64,000 nt of DNA from Crossaster papposus (lineage: Eukaryota; Echinodermata; Asteroidea; Velatida; Solasteridae): assembly GCA_037893245.1 (NCBI GenBank), contig JBAIAA010000261.1:1550001-1614000 (forward strand). The letters are read 5' to 3'. Of this stretch, positions 1-13,500 are shown in pieces (positions within the stretch are counted from its first letter, which is position 1; every line of letters starts with the position of its first letter). Below the pieces are notes generated by a model that was not told the DNA's origin, did no database searches, and saw only the letters and a program-made list of their open reading frames with translations. Both the position numbers and the translations under genes were made by a program.

Positions 1-598
1 TGCAGGACTTCTTCTTGTGCAGCCTGGTGTTGTTGTCTCGGAGGGAACGCCACCAGCCGAGGATGTGGTCCACAGTCTTGCCTAGGTTGTCTGCCTGGGT
101 CTGGCAGAGTCTGTCCTTCATGGGACGGTCCCTGTAGTGGGTCATCTTCGTGTTCCACACGCAGGGGTTGTCGTGTAGCCACTCGAGCATGCTCTCCTCT
201 TCTGGTCTGGTCAGGAAGTAGGTCTTCTTGGCCACCTTGGTCGTCCTCTTCCTCTTGGTCCCCTGGGTGGTGGAGGCAGTGGGGGCGACAGAGCCGGCAG
301 TAGAAGTGGCATCCGACTGGTTCCCGTCAGCAGCAGCAGCATCACCACCAGCCAGGCGCCGTAGATCTTCTTCAGCAGGAGGGGTAGGGAATCTGGGAGG
401 CTCCTCGGACAGGACAGGCTGGACAGGCTGGACAGACAGGACAGCACCTTGGTCGTCGGCACTGGAACTGGTCTGGGCTCTCGTACTCTTGGCAGGGGAG
501 CTGCAGGTGGCTGCTGTGGATGCTTTGGGGGCAGTCCTTCCACGGCCTCGGCCTCGAGCTGAGGTCTTCGTCTTCTTGGCAGTAGGCTTGGGAGGCAT
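1..598 (-). CDS. MADF-domain, AT-hook-like DNA-binding protein, 3' end beyond the window
   Basis: An open frame runs from an ATG at 598-596 to position 1 with no stop, giving 199 residues; the 3' end lies off the left edge. The N-terminus is basic and low-complexity (PPKPTAKKTKTSARGRGRGR), with a GRGRGR stretch like an AT-hook. A Ser/Thr/Ala/Pro-rich linker follows, then a KRKR cluster near residue 118. From about residue 130 it reads as a MADF (Myb/SANT-like) domain: EEESMLEWLHDNPCVWN, then YRDRP, then VDHILGWWRSLRDNN, with the expected spacing of aromatic residues. MADF proteins bind DNA as transcription factors, and related proteins are encoded by some PIF/Harbinger transposons. The ORF is GC-rich compared with the AT-rich flank, and GC-rich repeats lie just upstream, so a transposon-borne gene is as likely as a host gene. 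Domain call good; ownership uncertain. Confidence 0.72.
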   Translation of the reverse strand, partial: MPPKPTAKKTKTSARGRGRGRTAPKASTAATCSSPAKSTRAQTSSSADDQGAVLSVQPVQPVLSEEPPRFPTPPAEEDLRRLAGGDAAAADGNQSDATSTAGSVAPTASTTQGTKRKRTTKVAKKTYFLTRPEEESMLEWLHDNPCVWNTKMTHYRDRPMKDRLCQTQADNLGKTVDHILGWWRSLRDNNTRLHKKKSC

Positions 599-714
599 CA
601 CTGGATCGCAGGACACTGGTTAGTAGGTAACAGGACCGCAGAACGGCAGATACGATAATCAAGAGGTTTAAAGTGCCTCTCGATGTCAAGATCTGATGTC
701 GATATGCCGAAACG

Positions 715-750
715 CAGAGCTTATATTGGGAACGTCACGTGACGGTTTAG
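715..750 (-). promoter_or_regulatory. Candidate promoter of the MADF ORF
   Basis: On the minus strand a TATA-like CCAATATAAG (729-720) lies about 125 bp upstream of the MADF start codon. Immediately further upstream is a perfect 12-bp palindrome CGTCACGTGACG (733-744) combining an E-box (CACGTG) with CRE-like half sites. The positions suit a core promoter, but no transcript evidence is available. Confidence 0.4.
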
Positions 751-754
751 TTCG

Positions 755-1205
755 GTCACCGCGCGGTGGGGGCGCGTCCTGGTGCGGTCATGTTCGGTCG
801 GCATGCGCCGAGTGCGTTGGGTTACCGGTGGGGGCGCGGTGGCTAGCGGTGGGGGCGCGTTGACTTTCCTTGGCTTTTGGTGGCCTGCGCTGACAAACGG
901 TGGGTATTTACAATTTGTGTGCGTTGGCATGCACTGTGTGCGCTCAGCATGCGCTGTGTGCGTTCACCATGCGCTGAGTGCGTTCAGCATGCGCTGACAA
1001 ACGCACTTATTTTTCCTAATTTTAAGGTGAGTTTTGACTCTAGACGCTGGCCTGCGCTGGTCCTGTGCGGTGTCTACGTTCGGCACGCGTTCAGCCCGCG
1101 GTGAACATGCGGTACTATACGCTCAGAACGGCCGATTTGGGGGTATTTTTGTGCGTACACAAATTATTGGTTACATGCTTCGTGCGCTGATGGCGTGCGC
1201 TAGTG
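755..1205. repeat. GC-rich subterminal-type short repeats
   Basis: This block holds repeated GGTGGGGGCGCG motifs (three times at 765-865) and repeated GCATGCGCTGNGTGCGTTC-like units between 920 and 1000. The style (many short GCG/CGTT repeats in both orientations) resembles the subterminal arrays of the TTAA element at 38982-40132, and a GTGTGAC motif occurs near 1204. It may be the end region of a DNA transposon that carries the MADF ORF, but I see no convincing matching end. Confidence 0.35.
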
Positions 1206-1239
1206 TGTGACTACAGCTTTATATATTACAACAAAATCC

Positions 1240-1511
1240 TCCCGAATACAATAGCTGTTGCGGCTGAAATGCAGAAGCAGCAAATTATTTCAACCCGGCT
1301 TACGTTTTACAAGTCTCCTTTCTTGTGTTGTCCTTGTTCAATTGATCCCCGTTTTTTCATTAACTTGAATATAGGACACGCCATACACTGGCGCAAACAA
1401 AAGGCCTGTACAGTGACGTCAGAACGAAATTTGTCTCTGTATGCCAGTACGCGATGCGTGGCCTGCAGTGTACAATCAATCACACCATATTCGTTACTGT
1501 CACCAAGGATA
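1240..1511 (+). promoter_or_regulatory. Conserved promoter/5' leader of discoidin gene A, with CRE
   Basis: This 270-bp block is clearly homologous to 18930-19261 and, over its last 170 bp, to 47760-47927, each ending at a signal-peptide ATG. The strongest shared segment contains a consensus CRE, TGACGTCA (1414-1421), 98 bp upstream of the ATG. No clear TATA box is visible. Conservation across three copies supports promoter function, although simple segmental duplication would also carry it along. Confidence 0.55.
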
Positions 1512-1557
1512 ATGGACGTAGCGGGGCTTTCTCTTCTGGCGGTATCGGTACTTGCAG
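1512..1557 (+). CDS. Gene A exon 1 (signal peptide)
   Basis: ATG to the GCAG|GTAAGC donor encodes MDVAGLSLLAVSVLA plus one base of the next codon. Two homologous 46-nt exons occur at 19262 and 47928, with matching upstream blocks and donors. The conserved length and reading frame show that this is a real coding exon. Confidence 0.78.
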
Positions 1558-4500
1558 GTAAGCCACGCTATCCAATGATATTCTAATTACACCCCAAAAG
1601 AAAGTCCCTTTAATACTTTTTGGTGCAAAATTCCCTACTACTAGTACTAGCATTTTAACCACTAATCATAATCACTAATCAGTACAGTTCGGCGATGGTG
1701 AATTATTTTTTTTAGAAAAATCAATTTTTTGAAACAATTAAAATTCTGCAAATGGTGTATCCTACCTTTGAGCAATTCCTGAAAAAGTGCCGAAGAAAGT
1801 TAGACTTTTGTTGGTATTTGAATAAAATTGGACCAACACATTATTACACTTTGAACATGTTAAAATTTGAACATGTTATGTATTCACTAAACCTTGCAAA
1901 AAATGAAAAGCATGCAGAAAAATAAAAGTAAAAAAGATGACTACCGAATTGTTTTGGTGAGCACCATTTTTTATGAATTGCTAAAGCTTCGTCGATTAAA
2001 TCATTGTTGGCAATGTAAAGAGTACGGCTGGGTGTCTAAGAAATTGCTTGACTGATTAGTGGTTATTTGACCGGAAAGTGCTCAGTATAGGGTTTGAACT
2101 CTATCTTGAAGCCAGTTTAGCCAATTGTGACCCAGCACGAGTAAACGAGACACTTTGAGGCAAAAATGAAAATTGAGATTTTGATTTCATAATTTAAAGC
2201 TCAACAAGCTTTAAATGATGAAATCAAAATCTCAAGTGTCTCATTTACTCGTGCTGGGTCACAATTACTATGGGTCTGACAGAACGGTAGTTTTAAACGG
2301 CCGATAAGACATGCCCAGCCAGTTTTAAACACTTTTCGGGTGTCGCATTAAATTTGGACTCCTATGAAAAATCCGGACAATGACCCTTTCGTTGGCTGAA
2401 ACCCAACACGGCATGCGCAAATACTACCAATGAGTCGGTTTAATAATACACTCTTTTTTATTACCGCCGACCCTATCTGGAACCCCATTAACCCAACAAA
2501 TTAGCAAATAAACAAAAAATGAACATAACATTGATACAATACGGCTCTGTGTTGCATGATAGCTGTAATGAAAATGATTTGTTTATACAAAAAATATCAT
2601 TACAGAACCAAACCCAATCTAATGCATTTTCTGGAACCTCAGTTTCTGAGGTTCGACCCGGGGAGAGGGTCCACTTAACTCCAATGCATTACGTAGCTGT
2701 AGCTTCCCATGACAATTGTTTCTTGGCATAACAATAGATGTGGCGAAGCGACTGCAATTGGGGTAAGCCCATTAGTGTAATTGATACCTGGGGTTAAAAA
2801 AACACAGGCGTTAATAACCAAAAAAAATGCATTAGATTGGGATCGGTTTTGTAATGATAGCGTACATGTATAACAATCAGTGAAATTCCAGAAGATTGTG
2901 TTGTCTTGACAGGCCCGTACGCAGGATTTTTTTATGGGGGGTGGGGGGGGGGGGGGGGGGTGCACATTAACTGATGAGACCACAAATTTTACAATTTTTG
3001 TTCGTGTGGCAGTACCGTTATTTCTACCACAAAATACCACTATTTACCCCTGAAAATGTCGACCTTTTGGAAATTTGGGAGGCGAATTTTTACTGATGGG
3101 ACCAGAAATGGGGCCAAACATTTTCGTGTGCCAGTACCGTTATTTCTACATCAAAATATTATTATTTACCCCGGAAAATGTGGACATTTTGGTAATTTGG
3201 GAGGGGGAGGGGGCTTACGCACCCGTCGCTAACCCCCCCCCCCCCCTTGCGGATACGGGCCTGCTTGAGTCAAAATAGTATGTAGCTTACTGGTAATGCA
3301 TGACTGCGAAAATTTTCGTGAGCTGCGTTGTGCGCAGCAGTCAACTACATCTTGCTAAAAATTTAAAATGAAAATAAAAATGAAAATTGAGATTTTGATT
3401 TCATCATTTAAAGCTCTGTGTTGCATGATAGCTGTAATGAAAATGATTTGTTTATACAAAAAATATCATTACAGAACCAAACCCAATCTAATGCATTTTC
3501 TGGAACCTCAGTTTCTGAGGTTCGACCCGGGGAGAGGGTCCACTTAACTCCAATGCATTACGTAGCTGTAGCTTCCCATGACAATTGTTTCTTGGCATAA
3601 CAATAGATGTGGCGAAGCGACTGCAATTGGGGTAAGCCCATTAGTGTAATTGATACCTGGGGTTAAAAAAACACAGGCGTTAATAACCAAAAAAAATGCA
3701 TTAGATTGGGATCGGTTTTGTAATGATAGCGTACATGTATAACAATCAGTGAAATTCCAGAAGATTGTGTTGTCTTGACAGGCCCGTACGCAGGATTTTT
3801 TTATGGGGGGTGGGGGGGGGGGGGTGCACATTAACTGATGAGACCACAAATTTTACAATTTTTGTTCGTGTGGCAGTACCGTTATTTCTACCACAAAATA
3901 CCACTATTTACCCCTGAAAATGTCGACCTTTTGGAAATTTGGGAGGCGAATTTTTACTGATGGGACCAGAAATGGGGCCAAACATTTTCGTGTGCCAGTA
4001 CCGTTATTTCTACATCAAAATATTATTATTTACCCCGGAAAATGTGGACATTTTGGTAATTTGGGAGGGGGAGGGGGCTTACGCACCCGTCGCTAACCCC
4101 CCCCCCCCCCCCCCCCTTGCGGATACGGGCCTGCTTGAGTCAAAATAGTATGTAGCTTACTGGTAATGCATGACTGCGAAAATTTTCGTGAGCTGCGTTG
4201 TGCGCAGCAGTCAACTACATCTTGCTAAAAATTTAAAATGAAAATAAAAATGAAAATTGAGATTTTGATTTCATCATTTAAAGCTCTGTGTTGCATGATA
4301 GCTGTAATGAAAATGATTTGTTTATACAAAAAATATCATTACAGAACCAAACCCAATCTAATGCATTTTCTGGAACCTCAGTTTCTGAGGTTCGACCCGG
4401 GGAGAGGGTCCACTTAACTCCAATGCATTACGTAGCTGTAGCTTCCCATGACAATTGTTTCTTGGCATAACAATAGATGTGGCGAAGCGACTGCAATTGG

Positions 4501-7500
4501 GGTAAGCCCATTAGTGTAATTGATACCTGGGGTTAAAAAAACACAGGCGTTAATAACCAAAAAAAATGCATTAGATTGGGATCGGTTTTGTAATGATAGC
4601 GTACATGTATAACAATCAGTGAAATTCCAGAAGATTGTGTTGTCTTGACAGGCCCGTACGCAGGATTTTTTTATGGGGGGTGGGGGGGGGGGGGGGGGGG
4701 TGCACATTAACTGATGAGACCACAAATTTTACAATTTTTGTTCGTGTGGCAGTACCGTTATTTCTACCACAAAATACCACTATTTACCCCTGAAAATGTC
4801 GACCTTTTGGAAATTTGGGAGGCGAATTTTTACTGATGGGACCAGAAATGGGGCCAAACATTTTCGTGTGCCAGTACCGTTATTTCTACATCAAAATATT
4901 ATTATTTACCCCGGAAAATGTGGACATTTTGGTAATTTGGGAGGGGGAGGGGGCTTACGCACCCGTCGCTAACCCCCCCCCCCCCTTGCGGATACGGGCC
5001 TGCTTGAGTCAAAATAGTATGTAGCTTACTGGTAATGCATGACTGCGAAAATTTTCGTGAGCTGCGTTGTGCGCAGCAGTCAACTACATCTTGCTAAAAA
5101 TTTAAAATGAAAATAAAAATGAAAATTGAGATTTTGATTTCATCATTTAAAGCTTGTTTAGCTTTATATAATAAACATAAAAATCTCAATTTTTATTTTT
5201 GCCTCAAAGTGTCTCATTTACTCGTGCTGGGTCACATATTTATCCATCTAATCAGGTGGAACGGCAATTTGTTTCCGTAAATTATGTTTGTTGACCGACC
5301 AGCCCAACTTGAAAGGCAAAACAAACGTAAGAACCATAAACATTAGTGATGCCCTTACAGACAACATTGCAGACACCCACAATCGGAATATTGTTTACGT
5401 TTAAACAAAATGATAAACATTCATTAACCAAATTAAATATTCGTTAATTCGTTGAATATTTTAGACCATGGATTTTGCATCATTAATAATTGTGTACTTT
5501 GTAAGCATACATAATATTCTTTGAACCTTTGAACAATAGAACATACTTATACTAGGCCCGAATTCATCAACGGTTATGATCTCCCGATTTCTTTAGTCAC
5601 GTACATGTACAACTATTGTACGGTGGCTAAAGTACGCATGCGGATAAACTCCCGTGATGATCGCAATTCAGTAAGAAAATAATCGGCTTTTTATCCATCT
5701 GTGTACAATTGCATTGGTTATAATCAATATGTATTAGTTCCTACGCAACCAAATACACAACGTGGACAAATTACGTAATGAAATAATATAAATGGAATTA
5801 ACTTATTACATATTGCAATTACGCATAAATACAATAATAGCCTATTCCTATAAGATATTACGTCAAGGAGAATGTACGAGGACTGTAGATTCGTGCAAAG
5901 AATGTACGAGGCGAAGCCGAGTACATTGTTTGCACGAATCTACAGTTCCGAGTCTATTCTCTGACTTAATCAATTTTTTTTTAACAACAAAGGTTTATTC
6001 AAATCACCCCTGGCGTCACCCGATCGCCACGTTTTTGAATAAGTGTAGATCTTATTGTTATCAAACTTAGTGCTTTGTGAATTAAAGTACATTTAAACCA
6101 TTGCTATGACGTCACGCTATTGTTAAAAGTGTGGATTCGTATCTAAGAATCAACGCTTTGGACAATAACAGTGGATTCGTATCTACGAATCTTTAGTAAA
6201 GTGTGGATTCGGAACGGTTTTTATCTTGCCTACATTTGTAACAATTACGAATCCACGGTTATTCAATTCCTCAACCCTAATCCAACCCTGATTACGTAAG
6301 AGCCTCGAGAACCTCCCTTTAGGCCAAATAATAAAAACAACATGTTTGTCTTTTTTTAGAAGAAAAGAGGAGGCCTTTTTTTCTTTTCTTTTTTAATAGC
6401 CGCTCGACACATTTTAATATGGGTCATGTAGTGAACCTGTCACCCCCTATCTTTCTATTTGAAATTAAAACATGTCTCACCCACGAATACAAAATTCATG
6501 TGGGTCGATCATGTATGCACCATACACGTCACACACTAGCCTTCCCATTAGAAACAAATGTATTTTCACAGCATGTACACAGTGATGCATGTCAAAATTA
6601 CGATCTTAAAATTGTATTATCTTTTTTAATTGGCTTTTTCACAATTTTGCGAAAAAGCCTTTGTTTTTGTTCTGATTTTTGTTTTACTTATTTTTTCTTT
6701 TTCTTTTTGGGACCAAAATGCAATAGACTTTGTACACGTTCTTTCGTACAAGCACTTTTCATAACAAGTCGTATCCAAACAAAACTTTACCCAAGTGAAG
6801 AATCTATAGTGAGCTCGTGTCTAGCAGACAGACATCATGGTGACGTCATCAGGGGGTAACGTGACGTCATATTAAATTTATTTAATCTTTGAAAATCAAT
6901 AACAAATCACGCGCAAAAGACCGGGACTTTAGGTTTGTGGCAATTGATAGGATAATCCAGGATCTTCATTTTATCTCGTGTGTGAGAAATCACGTGACCC
7001 TTCCTTTCGGTCCAAACCGAAAGTGCCTTATAATTTGAAAGTGAAAAATGATATGAACTTACTTTAAACGATGTTAGTGTTTGGCTAGATGTACTTTTCA
7101 AAAAAATTACCGGCGACGTCATAACATGTTATAGCACCCTCTGGCGGCAGGTTCAAAATTAATATTCAGTTGATGTGTGTGGCGAAGTTTGCTGAAATCA
7201 CCTTATAATTGATGTATATAATAGCTTCACGTTAGAAACAATTTGACCGGGAGAACGTCACCAGACCGGAAGTTAGAATGAAAAGACTTGAAGCCATCAT
7301 TCAATAATGTGATTTATTACGTTGTAAGACCTTGAAGCCATATCTCAGCAACGGATCATGCTAAAATAAAAATAATTGTGTATTGGGTTGGTTAGGTAGT
7401 TCACCAAAAGTTTACAAATGTGTGACGTTATCGTTTTAATCTGTTTAAATAACCTAAATTCGTTTTGATTACTTTTAATGTGTTTAAAATTCCTTTTGAA

Positions 7501-10500
7501 TGTTTTTTACGGGGGGGGGGGGGGGGGGGAATGCGAAAAGGCCCTATGTTCTGTTCCTCGAACAGACGTAGTTCTAGTTATTATTATTATTATTATTTTT
7601 TAAGATAATAAAATTTATTATTTTTGTGAAAAAAAAGAAAAGGAGGCGGCCTCTAAAAAAAGAAGCGGGCGGTGACGCTAAACTTTTTTTTTTTTTAGTT
7701 GGCCTTATGTAAATTACGTCTATGGCCACGATACATGCATGCCTTTTCATCTCCACTCAACTGGGTAGTTAATGACAATACTTCTTTTGACGCAATGGTT
7801 TAAGTCAGAGAATACACTCGGAAGTGTGGATTCGTATTTAAGAATCCACTCGGCGCTTCGCGCCTCGTGAATTCGTAATTACGAATCCACACTTTCTCGT
7901 GTATTCTCCTATACATAGTCAGAGTCTTTGTTTACTTAATCTACAGTCTTTGTCAACTTAATGTACAGCCAAGAGTAGATTCGTAACTTATTCTACTCTT
8001 GGCTGTACATTAGGTTGACAAAGACTCTGACTGTACATTCCTAAAACCTAATTTTTGAAACGAACAAAGGTTTATTCAAATGCGCCCTGTAGATGGGTGT
8101 AGATCTTATTGTTGTCAAGCTTACAGTGCGTTTGTGAATGAACTTTAAGCAACAAGCATTATATAATCACAAATTCAGGACTTTGTTACTACATGAACGC
8201 GGGTATAAAAACCAAGTAAAAGGCTTTCGCGCTGCCATATTGGAGTACGTACGTAGTGCATGGTAGTCAGAGGTTTCACAATGTCTGACAGCGACAGCTC
8301 GAACAGTATGCATCTTACTCAGAGTAGTTTTAGACCTAGCTCATCCAGTGATTCCGACAGTACAGCTACAGCTAAATTCCTGTTGACACTACAACATGAC
8401 AACCGAGTGGTTGGGAAAAAACGTGTGGCTATGATAAATCGATTTATTTCTCGGAGATATCTGACGAAGATGTACCAGCACCAGCAAGTAAAAATCTTGG
8501 ATATATTAAAACAACAACTGCAAACGAATGCAACCGATTCAAACCTCCCATGGGTGATATTGAGGTTGTCCGCAAATCTACAAAAAGGTAGGTTGTAATT
8601 CTTTTGTCTTAGTGGCTTTATAACTCTTGTATAATATCCAAACTAGCAAATGGTTTTATAGCCATGCCAAATCACCTAAAACATATGAGGACTAGTGACT
8701 AGTGTCAATGTCAAGAAACGTGAATCATGATATGTGGCAGAGGGAATCCCCAGCCCCCTCTTTTGTGTTGGTCATTGTGTTCCCTGAATCCCATGAATTC
8801 GTTTTAGGCTTTAATGGGGGTGTGTTAGGTAACATCAGTGTAGAGTGTGTATAAAGTATAGTGAGACGAGGGGTACGTACCCCTCTGCCGTATATTGTGC
8901 TAGGTATATAAAGAAACAAAAAAGTAGCCCTTTCTGATGTTTTACGTTATAACATTTTCTACGGTTTGTTTTTTCCTTTCTATTTTAAGATATTCGGATT
9001 CAAGGGAAGGAAATGTGCCTGGGCAGTTCGCGCATTCAACGAGTGGAAAATTCAGAGGAATGAAAGAGCAATGATGAATCCTGACTTGAACTTGAGCGCT
9101 ATACGGAGTGAGCTCCTTGAAATGACAACCGATGAACTGTGTTACTGTCTCACCCGTTTCACCTTGGAGGTGCGTAAGGTCAACGGGGAGAAGTATCCCA
9201 GTGAAACTCTCTATGAGATGGTGATATGTATTCAGCTGTATATGGCGATGCACGGCAAGGAATATCGGTTTCTTCAAGACGAAGCATTTTCTTCTTTGAG
9301 AAATACACTTGACAACCAGATGAAAGAACTTTCTGCTGCAGGACACAGAGTGAACACCGCAAGGCAGAAGTAATCAGCGTTGAAGATGAGAATGTCATGT
9401 GGGACAAGAAGATTCTTGGGACCAATACAGCACAGCAGTTCGTGGATACTATTTTGTACCTATTTGGGAATTCATTTTGCTCTGAGGGCTGGGGAAGAAC
9501 ATCGAAACCTGCGTTACACAAACTCGCAGATGCACCTTCAGACAACCACCAATGGCAAGCGGTTTCTCAGATACACGGAAGATGTGTCTAAGAGCCTTCA
9601 AGGTGGATTGCAACATCGGAAGATCATGCCTAAGAAAGTGGATGCATACGAAAACACCTCGAATCCAGACAAATGCGTAGTACGTCTCTACGAGGAGTAT
9701 ATACGCCATAGGCCGACATCAGCAAAATGTAGTCCAGCTTTCTATCTTCGTCCTCTTGCAAAGCCCCATGGTGATGTATGGTACACCTGTCAGCCACAAG
9801 GAATGTGATTAAGCAGGATTGTATGGTTACTACACTAATCACTCCCTTCGTGCTACGGCTGCATCCCGTTTGTATCAGCAGAACTTCGACGAGCAGCTAA
9901 TCTGTGAGACCACTGGTCATAGCTCTTCTGCTGTCCGCTCTTACAAACGGACGACGGGTGACCAACGACAAGTCATCAGCCATGCTCTTGCCTCCACGAA
10001 GCGTCCGACAGAGAGCTCCAAAGACACCGATGTTGCCCTCGGTGTATCAGGAAGCACCAGCTTTGAGAGACCTGTAACCACTCGTGCAGACGGCAGTGGA
10101 ATACATATAACTGTAAATGTAAATGTGCCCAAATAAAATCCATTTCCATTTTTTTTTTTTTTATAGTTCAGAAAATATTTAGGAAATGTTCAGGAAATTG
10201 AGTGGTTTATTTTGTTGATGTATAAAATGACCATTTACTTACTAAACTTTATATTGCGAGGTTTTCCTGTAGCAACAGTTTTGTGAATATTTTCTAATTT
10301 CTCTCTGTAGGAAAGTTACGTTTACAAAAAAGTAAATAATGTATGTTGAAGGTATAATATACTATTTTTCAGTTGTATATTTGTATCATTTAAAGCAGTT
10401 CTCACAAACTAAAGAAAGACACTTGACAACTATCACGACAAAGTTTTGGCTCTGTGAATGCTGTATTTTCTGAAGAAATAATATTTCAAGATTTAGATTT

Positions 10501-13500
10501 CCAACCAATACTTAATGGCAATAAATGCGTCTCTGACACACACACTTTTGTACTTCTGTTATTATTTCCTTTAAAATGACAGCATGCCAGAATTAATAAT
10601 TCCACAGGGAGTTTAGAGGCATTAACATATTTACTTCAAATAATCTTTGGAACAATAATTTTGTTGGTTTATGATTTTTTAGATAGTCGCAAAAAAGATA
10701 CTCTATACCTTTTAAACGTTTGTTGTAAGCGATTGTTTTGTATAAAAAAAACAACTATACTGAGAATTTAATTGTGAACTTAATCTACAGCCACGAGTAG
10801 ATTCGTAACTTAATCTACAGTAAAGTGTACATTCTTAAAAATAATCTACAGTTTCAACAATAGTATTACGTCACAGAAATAGATTAACTACTGAACACTT
10901 ACTACAAACTTAGCTAAGGCCAACCGACATATTGGTTATGAATAACCAATAGATTGGTTAATATCGTGGTTGCAAGCTCAACCAATATGACTGGTTGAAG
11001 GACAATCAACATCAGAAGTCATGTTTGGAGAAGCTAAACACACACTATGGTTTAAGCTCCCAATAGACTGAACAAAACCGTAAACAAATCATAACTTATT
11101 CACGAAGAATAAACACTGCAAGGCTCCACTGGGCCCCAATCCTCGTAGGTTTATGCATAAACTGCATTTACTTGTTTGTCATCCAATTCCATGATGTATT
11201 GGAAAAAAAATCGAAACCGTTTGACCTAGTTATACAAATCACGTACATGTATAAAAAACAATAGCTGACCTATAATTATGTTAAAACCTGAATGAACATC
11301 CTTTTCAAAGACAAAATAATATCTAAAATAAATGTCAGATTTCTTCCGAGTACATGTACTAATATTGTGGCTTTAATGTGACTTTCCAAGCAACAGAATG
11401 GCCAATGCATCAATTGCCAGGCCTGCAATAATTGTTTATTGGTTCTTTTGACATGCTTGGGAGTGGAAACACCAGGTAATGAATTATGTGCATGTACATG
11501 TATATAGGTGCATGTATCTTGTTAGAGTTTATTGAGGTCAGTTTTTGCAACGATTTTCCCAATGATGATGACGACAGGTTAAGGTCCTGGGTTATGCATG
11601 CACCTTTGAGTTTTAATTGCGCATAGTAATTTACGTAGTAAGTAACAATGTATATTATATAGTTGGGGTTAGAAACAAAGTGAGCATGTGGCTCACAATA
11701 TTTCGTTGAATACATTACTTGAACCCCCAGAGTCGGTGGAGTTTGCCGCTGAAAGAAGAACAAAACCCGGGACGATGCGATGCTCTGTAGCGGTCTGGAA
11801 AACAAAAATACCCCGGACAATTCGAAGAGCCATAGCGGTCTACAAAAACAATTAAAAACATTGCTAGCGCAGTAAGACGTAAAATAGACAGGCTCCATTT
11901 CGTACTTTCCCTTGCGAACCGGCGCGGCACACGGAACACCGCGCAAAGTCCACAGGACACCGTGCAACAGACGGAATCCCACGTCCGCGGAGCACGTCTC
12001 GGCAAAATAGGCGGGCTTCCTTCCGCCCTCCACGCGCAAACAGGGACAAGGCAACACAGGACATCGTCCAAACAAGGGCGCGGACCATGATGATTTGTGG
12101 GATTAATAGTATAGATGAAAAGGAAGACAGAACGTTCGGAGATTATGAGAGTTGGAGAGGCAGAGTTGTAATGAGTCACTGATTTTTGTAACGCGAGTCG
12201 AGTCGAGTTATGTTAAAGAAGTACAGTAACTCGAGTCAAGTCATTAGGTCAAGAAGGTTGAGCCGAGTTGAGTAACAGTAACAGTGTGTAGTCGAGTCGA
12301 TTCGAGTCGAGTCAAGTCGAGTCATGTATTGAGCTCGAGTAAATTCGAGTCACAAATATTTGAATACTACACAATTAAATAATAAGTTGGATGACCACGA
12401 CACGGTGTTTGTGTGTTGTATCAATCATGGAGGAAGGGAAACAGACGGCGGCTGTATATGTACCGGTATACCACGTATGTACTTATGTACATAATTATCC
12501 GCTAACATAATAATAATAATAATAATAACGAATATTTATAGTGCGCCGGTATCCGTCATTAATGACGCTCATGGCGCATAACAATGAAAAACATAACACT
12601 TAGGACAAAAAAAGCTTAAACATGTGTGTTTTTAGTGCGATTTTAAAGTCAGAGAGACTTGTAAGTAAACGGATGGCCTGGGGAAGTTTGTTCCACAGGA
12701 ATGGACCAGCATGTGAAAATGATCTATCTCCCCAAGTGTTGGTGGTACGTGGAACTATCAACTGGCAAGCACTGGAAGAGCGAAGGCAACGAGTGCCATG
12801 TTGCTGTAATTTAATTACATTGATGTTGTTTGTTGGTGAAGAGCCATGTAGAATGTGAAATATTGTCAAAAGAATGTTGAACTCAATTCGTTGTAGAACA
12901 GGGAGCCAATGAAGCGAATGTAGAATAGGTGTAATGTGAGTTTTACGTGGACAACGAGTTACAACACGAGCTGCACAGTTTTGTAGTTTCTGAAGACGTG
13001 AAATTTGAGATGAAGGTAAATGATACAAAAGAGAGTTACAAAAATCCAGGCGAGATGATACAAGTGCATGAACCAGTTTTTCTGTGGCCGATCGTGTCAA
13101 GTACTTACGGATTAAACCAAGATTACGAAGCTGGTAACGAACTGACTTACAGACATTGGAAATTTGATTTGACATTGAAAAGTGAGAATCAATCATCACT
13201 CCAAGATTTCTACAGGATGCCTTAGGAGTATTGACTGTATTTCCGACATGGATACTAGTAATGTCAATCTTAGCCAATTGTGCTCTAGAACCACAGAGAA
13301 TGAACTCGGATTTGCTATCGTTAAGTTGCAAAGAATTTACCACCATCCACTTTGTAACATCTTCAATGCATTGTTCCAGTTTCTTTAAATTACAAATTGC
13401 ATCATCTTGATTTGGACTAAAGGTAACATATAACTGGATATCATCAGCATAGCAATGGTAATTAACATTGTGACCGCTGATTACATGACCAAGTCTACTC

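Larger units (their letters stand above)
2544..5151. repeat. Three tandem copies of an 869-870 bp unit
   Basis: Units are 2544-3412, 3413-4282 and 4283-5151, each starting GCTCTGTGTTGCATGATAGC. They are nearly identical apart from the length of poly-G and poly-C tracts. Each unit contains a 354-355-bp TIR element, an imperfect 110-bp internal duplication, a perfect 21-bp hairpin (GAACCTCAG...CTGAGGTTC) and one arm of the M1 MITE at its end. The short ORFs inside repeat with the array and show no coding features. Confidence 0.92.

Noticed and set aside
211-623. Overlapping open frames of 110, 131 and 105 codons on both strands
   Set aside because: They are shadows of the MADF ORF, which occupies the third minus-strand frame and is the only one with a domain.
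2519-5024. Sets of 60-121-codon frames repeated three times
   Set aside because: They repeat only because the 870-bp DNA unit repeats. They cross poly-G/poly-C tracts and MITE ends and have no recognisable protein features.
2544-5151. CRISPR-like or other spaced direct-repeat array
   Set aside because: The repeats are contiguous 870-bp units without unique spacers, in an animal genome.
6419-6859. 146-codon + strand frame
   Set aside because: Phe-rich, AT-driven composition, no domain, inside an intron dense in repeats.
11410-12179. 221- and 154-codon minus-strand frames
   Set aside because: They overlap each other in different frames across a GC shift, with no conserved motif or paralogous support.
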